Part shown: piece after piece, positions 5,154 to 8,308 of the stretch
Numbering within the stretch: the stretch's first letter is position 1
Layout of the letters: each line of letters starts with the position of its first letter
Source: Oscillospiraceae bacterium
GTDB lineage: Bacteria > Bacillota > Clostridia > Oscillospirales > Ruminococcaceae
DNA length: 8,308 nt
Direction of reading: 5' to 3'
Assembly (NCBI GenBank): GCA_900768735.1
Contig: CAAGDZ010000468.1
Span: forward strand, 1 to 8,308
Translations under genes and position numbers: made by a program
The notes under the pieces: generated by a model
Database searches by the model: none
Seen by the model: the letters and a program-made list of their open reading frames with translations, nothing else
What the model was told of the DNA's origin: nothing

Positions 5154-6491
5154 ATGGCAATCAAACTTAATGACAGATATCTTGACGGCGTTGTAGGCGC
5201 TGACGAGCTTAAGGGCATGGAGCCTATGGTTAAAGCCGCTCACGAGATGATTCTAAACAAAAACGGTCTCGGAAACGACTTTTTAGGCTGGGTTGACCTG
5301 CCCGTAAACTATGACAAGGACGAATTTGAGAGAATTAAAAAGGCAGCTGACAAAATCAAGTCCGACAGCGACGTTCTGCTTGTTATAGGCATAGGCGGCT
5401 CTTACCTCGGTGCAAGAGCGGCGATAGAGCTTTTAAAGTCCACGCTTTACAACTCACTTTGCAAGGACACACCTCAGATTTACTTTGTAGGCAACAGCAT
5501 AAGTCCTACATATCTCAATGAGATAATCGAAATCGTAAAGGACAAGGACTTTTCTGTTAATATAATTTCAAAGTCAGGTACTACCACCGAGCCAGCGCTT
5601 GCTTTCAGAGTATTCAGAGAGATGCTTGAAGAAAAGTACGGCGAGGAGGGCGCAAAGAGCAGAATTTACGCTACTACCGACAAGGCAAGAGGCACTCTTA
5701 AAGAGCTGTCCGATGCAAAGGGCTATGAGACCTTTGTTATCCCCGATGATGTAGGCGGACGCTTCTCGGTACTGACCGCTGTAGGACTGCTCCCGATTGC
5801 GTGCGCAGGCTGCGACATCGACGCTCTTATGCGCGGTGCGGCAAAGGCACGCGACGATTTTGCGGTATGTGATATTGAAAAGAATGATTGCTACAAGTAC
5901 GCGGCACTTCGCAACATACTTTTAAATAAGGGTTACAAGTGCGAAATGCTTATTGCATACGAAAATTCCTTTGTAATGATGTGCGAATGGTTCAAGCAGC
6001 TGTTCGGCGAGAGCGAGGGCAAGGACAAGAAGGGTCTGTTCCCCGCTGCCGCAACCTTCTCGACCGATTTGCATTCACTCGGTCAGTTCATACAGGACGG
6101 CTCAAAAATCCTGTTTGAGACGGTAGTACACATTGCAAATCCGCAGAAGGACTTTTTCTTAAAGAACGACCCGACAAACGGCGACGGACTGAACTTCCTG
6201 TCAAACCAGAATATGTCGGTTGTAAACCAGAAGGCTTATGAGGGCACTATTATCGCTCACACAGAGGGCGGCACACCCAATATCGTGCTTGAGATGCCCG
6301 AGGTAAACGAAGCTGAGCTCGGCTATCTGATTTACTTCTTTGAAAAGGCTTGCGCCGTATCGGGATATATCCTCGGTGTAAACCCCTTCAACCAGCCCGG
6401 TGTTGAAAGCTACAAGAAAAACATGTTTGCCCTTCTCGGAAAGCCCGGCTATGAGGACGCAAAGGCTGCCCTCGAAGCAAAAATCGGATAA
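5154..6491 (+). CDS. pgi: glucose-6-phosphate isomerase
   Basis: Encodes 445 residues, the length usual for Bacillus-type Pgi (about 450) and shorter than the ~550 of the enterobacterial enzyme. It interconverts glucose 6-phosphate and fructose 6-phosphate in the cytosol, the second step of glycolysis. Both SIS sugar-phosphate domains are visible: IGIGGSYLGARAA (78-90), and SKSGTTTEPALAF (139-151) for phosphate binding. Family signature 1 is around DVGGRFSVLTAVGLLP (199-214) and signature 2 around GVNPFNQPGVESYKK (408-422). Expected catalytic residues are present: Glu286 in FGESEGK, His307 in TDLHSLGQF and Lys421 in the second signature. The gene has its own promoter and Shine-Dalgarno site. 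Read-through into the P-loop gene 69 bp downstream is possible, because only a weak hairpin lies between. Nothing is odd in the coding sequence. Confidence 0.98.
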   Translation: MAIKLNDRYLDGVVGADELKGMEPMVKAAHEMILNKNGLGNDFLGWVDLPVNYDKDEFERIKKAADKIKSDSDVLLVIGIGGSYLGARAAIELLKSTLYNSLCKDTPQIYFVGNSISPTYLNEIIEIVKDKDFSVNIISKSGTTTEPALAFRVFREMLEEKYGEEGAKSRIYATTDKARGTLKELSDAKGYETFVIPDDVGGRFSVLTAVGLLPIACAGCDIDALMRGAAKARDDFAVCDIEKNDCYKYAALRNILLNKGYKCEMLIAYENSFVMMCEWFKQLFGESEGKDKKGLFPAAATFSTDLHSLGQFIQDGSKILFETVVHIANPQKDFFLKNDPTNGDGLNFLSNQNMSVVNQKAYEGTIIAHTEGGTPNIVLEMPEVNEAELGYLIYFFEKACAVSGYILGVNPFNQPGVESYKKNMFALLGKPGYEDAKAALEAKIG

Positions 6492-6492
6492 T

Positions 6493-6520
6493 AAATCAGG
6501 CTACTGATTTTTATTTATAT
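6493..6520 (+). terminator. weak intrinsic terminator after pgi
   Basis: AAATCAG (6493-6499), loop GCTA, CTGATTT (6504-6510), followed by TTATTTATAT. The stem is only 7 bp and AT-rich, so termination is probably partial. Confidence 0.45.
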
Positions 6521-6522
6521 CA

Positions 6523-6541
6523 AGCGGCGCACTCTGCCGCT
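6523..6541 (+). other. hairpin upstream of the P-loop gene
   Basis: AGCGGC (6523-6528) pairs with GCCGCT (6536-6541) around a 7-nt loop and is followed by TAAAAACGGAGG. It ends 6 bases before the GGAGG (6548-6552) of the P-loop gene. It could stabilise a processed mRNA or modestly affect initiation; no U-tract follows, so it is not a terminator. Confidence 0.4.
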
Positions 6542-6560
6542 AAAAACGGAGGACTACACA

Positions 6561-6968
6561 ATGATTAAACTTATTGCAGGAAAAAAAGGCACAGGTAAAA
6601 CCAAGCTTCTTATTGATGCAATCCACAACGCAGAGCAGGCAAGCAAGGGCAACGTTGTTGCCGTACAGGTTGGCTCTTCTCTGAACATAGACATCTATCA
6701 CAAGGTTCGTCTGGTGAATATCGAAGATTATAAAATCACAAACTATGACGAGATGGCAGGCTTTATCGCAGGTATTCTTGCTTCCGACTACGACTGCACA
6801 GACATATTTGTTGACGGTATTCTCAAGATTTGCGGCAGAGATCTCGAAAAGGTCGGCGCTATGTTCGACAAAATCGCTGCTGTAAGCGGAGAAAGCACCC
6901 GTGTTACATTTACAATTTCGGCAGAGGTTGCTGATTTAACAGAAAATATTAAAAAATATCTCAAATAA
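6561..6968 (+). CDS. small P-loop NTPase of unknown function
   Basis: Encodes 135 residues. The N-terminus is a textbook Walker A loop, IAGKKGTGKTK at residues 5-15 (G7, K13, T14). A likely Walker B strand is DIFVDG at 81-86 (Asp85). The protein is too short for a full AAA+ or RecA core and has no membrane helix or signal peptide, so a compact cytosolic nucleotide-binding protein is expected. I recall similar short clostridial proteins carrying vague names such as PilT-like or ATP-binding protein, but no function is established to my knowledge. The start at 6561 has a perfect GGAGG (6548-6552) with 8-nt spacing. It follows pgi and lies 106 bp before rpmF, whose own promoter starts 3 bp after this stop. 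In many Firmicutes the gene before rpmF is yceD (DUF177); this protein does not resemble YceD. Codon use matches the neighbours. Confidence 0.85.
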   Translation: MIKLIAGKKGTGKTKLLIDAIHNAEQASKGNVVAVQVGSSLNIDIYHKVRLVNIEDYKITNYDEMAGFIAGILASDYDCTDIFVDGILKICGRDLEKVGAMFDKIAAVSGESTRVTFTISAEVADLTENIKKYLK

Positions 6969-6971
6969 GTG

Positions 6972-7000
6972 TTGACAAATCTGAAGTTTTGCTGTATAAT
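6972..7000 (+). promoter_or_regulatory. perfect consensus sigma-A promoter for rpmF
   Basis: TTGACA at 6972-6977, a 17-bp spacer and TATAAT at 6995-7000: no mismatch in either box and optimal spacing, as expected for a very strong ribosomal-protein promoter. The predicted start is near 7007, with a ~68-nt leader containing a small AGCTA/TAGCT hairpin (7019-7037). Confidence 0.9.
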
Positions 7001-7074
7001 ATTAGTCGTGTTAGTTTGAGCTAGTATTTTTATAGCTGATTTTAAGATTATGAACATCAGAGGGGGGTGCTAAA

Positions 7075-7260
7075 ATGGCAGTTCCAAAGAGAAAAGTATC
7101 AAAGGCAAGACGTGACAAGAGACGTTCACAGGTATGGAAGCTATCTGCACCTGCATTCTCACGTTGCCCTCAGTGCGGTGAGTTAAAGCTCCCTCACAGA
7201 GTATGCGGCAGCTGTGGTTATTACAAGGGTAAGGAAGTTATTGCTCACAAGGAAGCGTAA
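7075..7260 (+). CDS. rpmF: 50S ribosomal protein L32
   Basis: Encodes 61 residues, normal for bacterial L32. It begins with the conserved MAVPKRKVSKARRDKRRSQ and has a zinc-ribbon with four cysteines: CPQC (Cys31, Cys34) and CGSC (Cys44, Cys47). This is therefore the zinc-binding C+ form, not the Cys-less paralogue some bacteria make in zinc shortage. It is a small basic protein of the large ribosomal subunit. The Shine-Dalgarno site is a G-run, AGAGGGGGGTG (7059-7069), with good spacing to the ATG. The promoter is a perfect consensus; a structured 3' region and a strong terminator follow, so L32 is a single-gene transcript with possible read-in from upstream. Partner genes often linked to it (yceD, plsX, fapR) are not seen here. 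Confidence 0.98.
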   Translation: MAVPKRKVSKARRDKRRSQVWKLSAPAFSRCPQCGELKLPHRVCGSCGYYKGKEVIAHKEA

Positions 7261-7355
7261 TCACGAAGTGATTGGCGTTTGCCGATAAATGCGTATTAGC
7301 GTTTATTGAATTGTTTGCAATACAAATTATTCTGTGATAAAAACGTAATTGCAAA
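7259..7355 (+). other. structured 3' region of the rpmF transcript
   Basis: This 97-nt stretch holds consecutive possible stems. AATCAC-GAA-GTGATT (7259-7273) starts inside the stop codon. GGC-GTTT-GCC (7274-7283) follows. Then comes a 10-bp stem with two G-U pairs, CGATAAATGC (7283-7292) with GCGTTTATTG (7299-7308). Last, an 8-bp pair TTTGCAAT (7314-7321) with ATTGCAAA (7348-7355) encloses an AT-rich loop. I see no ORF or known RNA family here. It may be mRNA-protecting structure or a small RNA sharing the downstream terminator. Confidence 0.35.
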
Positions 7356-7357
7356 AA

Positions 7358-7391
7358 AGGGCTTGGCAGCTTAGCTAAGCCCTATTTTAAT
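7358..7391 (+). terminator. intrinsic terminator after rpmF
   Basis: A 10-bp stem, AGGGCTTGGC (7358-7367) with GCTAAGCCCT (7374-7383, one G-U pair), loop AGCTTA, then ATTTTAATAT. It is preceded by a run of A. This is the strongest rho-independent terminator in the window. Confidence 0.85.
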
Positions 7392-7416
7392 ATGTTTCCC
7401 TATAAAGGCGGTACGA

Positions 7417-8308
7417 ATGGTTAAAATAAAATCGGTTACAACAGGCTCTCCTGCGGCAAAGGCAAAAATCAAGGCCGGAGATATGCTTGTAAAAATTGAC
7501 GGAAATGAAATACACGACGTACTTGACTATCAGTTTTACGCATCAGAAAAAAATCCCGTTATTGAGCTTGAAAACCGCACGGTAAAGGTAAAAAAGGCCG
7601 AATATGACGACCTCGGTCTGGAGTTTGACACATATCTTATGGACGAAAAGCAGCACTGCAAAAACAACTGCATTTTCTGCTTTATAAACCAGATGCCAAA
7701 GGGTATGCGCGACACGCTTTATTTTAAGGACGACGACGCAAGACTCAGCTTTTTACAGGGCAACTATATCACAATGACAAATCTCACCGACAGCGACGTT
7801 GAACGCATTATAAAGATGAAGCTGCCGATGAATATATCGGTGCACACCACAAACCCCGAGCTGAGGGTAAAATTGACCTCAAATCCCTCCGCAGGAAAAT
7901 GCCTTGACTATCTGTACAGGATGGCGGCGGCGGGCATTGAGCTTAACACCCAGATTGTGCTTGTACCGGGGATAAACGACGGAAAAGAGCTGGAGCGCAC
8001 GCTTACCGACCTGTGTATGCTCTACCCTGCCGTAAAAAGTATAGCCTGCGTACCCGTAGGACTTACAAAATTCAGATGCAAGTTGCCGAAGCTGGACTTA
8101 TTCGATAAGCAGACCGCCTCACAGGCGATTGATACGATACAGCTTTTCGGGGATATGATGTATGAAAAATACCACGACCGTGTTGTTTACCCGTCGGACG
8201 AGTTTTTTCTGGTAGCCGAGCGTCCCCTGCCCGACTATGACTATTACGGCGATTTTGACCAGTTTGAAAACGGCGTGGGTATGTGCGCAAGCCTGCAAAA
8301 GGAATTTA
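7417..8308 (+). CDS. DUF512-family PDZ/radical SAM protein (3' truncated)
   Basis: An open frame runs from ATG 7417 to the right edge, 297 codons without a stop. Residues ~1-60 form a PDZ-like domain (TTGSPAAKAKIKAGDMLVKIDG). A canonical radical SAM cluster motif CxxxCxxC follows at Cys81, Cys85 and Cys88 (HCKNNCIFCF), which would bind a [4Fe-4S] cluster and S-adenosylmethionine. Further family-like blocks are MPKGMRDTLYFKDDDARLSF, GNYITMTNLTD, SVHTTNPELR and VLVPGINDG, and near the end of the window the start of the DUF512 region (about FFLVAERPLP). Widespread in Firmicutes and cyanobacteria, the family's substrate is unknown to me. The protein looks cytosolic, with no signal peptide. The start has AAAGGCGGT at 7404-7412. 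No promoter with a clear -35/-10 pair is seen between the rpmF terminator and the start. In related genomes this gene often precedes der (engA), which may lie beyond the edge. Confidence 0.92.
   Translation, partial: MVKIKSVTTGSPAAKAKIKAGDMLVKIDGNEIHDVLDYQFYASEKNPVIELENRTVKVKKAEYDDLGLEFDTYLMDEKQHCKNNCIFCFINQMPKGMRDTLYFKDDDARLSFLQGNYITMTNLTDSDVERIIKMKLPMNISVHTTNPELRVKLTSNPSAGKCLDYLYRMAAAGIELNTQIVLVPGINDGKELERTLTDLCMLYPAVKSIACVPVGLTKFRCKLPKLDLFDKQTASQAIDTIQLFGDMMYEKYHDRVVYPSDEFFLVAERPLPDYDYYGDFDQFENGVGMCASLQKEF

Noticed and set aside
8072..8290. 72-codon minus-strand open frame near the right edge
   Set aside because: It is antisense to the DUF512 protein, whose reading frame is continuous with recognisable motifs.

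Overview
The window looks like a chromosomal segment of a low-to-middle GC anaerobic Firmicute, most likely a fibre-degrading gut or rumen clostridium of the Ruminococcus/Oscillospiraceae type. This is inferred from gene content: a surface-anchored GH5 cellulase-type enzyme, a clostridial AraC-type regulator, a CmpB-like membrane protein, a DacF-type carboxypeptidase, a DUF512 PDZ/radical SAM protein and L32. The Shine-Dalgarno sites are strong, and several sigma-A promoters have exact 17-bp spacers. No rRNA, tRNA, CRISPR, insertion sequence or phage gene was seen.

Layout. Bases 1-406 hold the end of a membrane-anchored surface protein with a Ser-rich stalk. A promoter then drives a small cyclophilin (497-967). 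A bidirectional hairpin terminator separates it from a converging GH5 lipoprotein glycosidase on the minus strand (1037-2356). Divergent from the glycosidase, across a 156-bp control region, lies an AraC-family regulator (2513-3235). The control region holds a cre-like site, an inverted repeat and a repeated octamer. The regulator converges on a four-helix CmpB-like membrane protein on the minus strand (3242-3667). That gene is divergent from a secreted D-Ala-D-Ala carboxypeptidase (3782-4948), whose -10 box lies within a widely spaced inverted repeat. Next come glucose-6-phosphate isomerase (5154-6491, own promoter), a small P-loop protein of unknown function (6561-6968), ribosomal protein L32 (7075-7260, perfect consensus promoter, structured 3' region, strong terminator) and the first 297 codons of a DUF512 PDZ/radical SAM protein (7417 to the edge).

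How they fit together. The clearest functional unit is the divergent GH5/AraC pair, which reads as a locally regulated beta-glucan-degrading enzyme tethered to the outer face of the membrane. The carboxypeptidase acts on the wall; the cyclophilin, Pgi and L32 are housekeeping. Most genes have their own promoter, so this is a row of short transcription units rather than one operon. I see no convincing new multi-gene system. The items most worth checking are the two control regions, the calcium-loop-like insert in the GH5 enzyme, the small P-loop protein next to rpmF, and the structured 3' region of rpmF.
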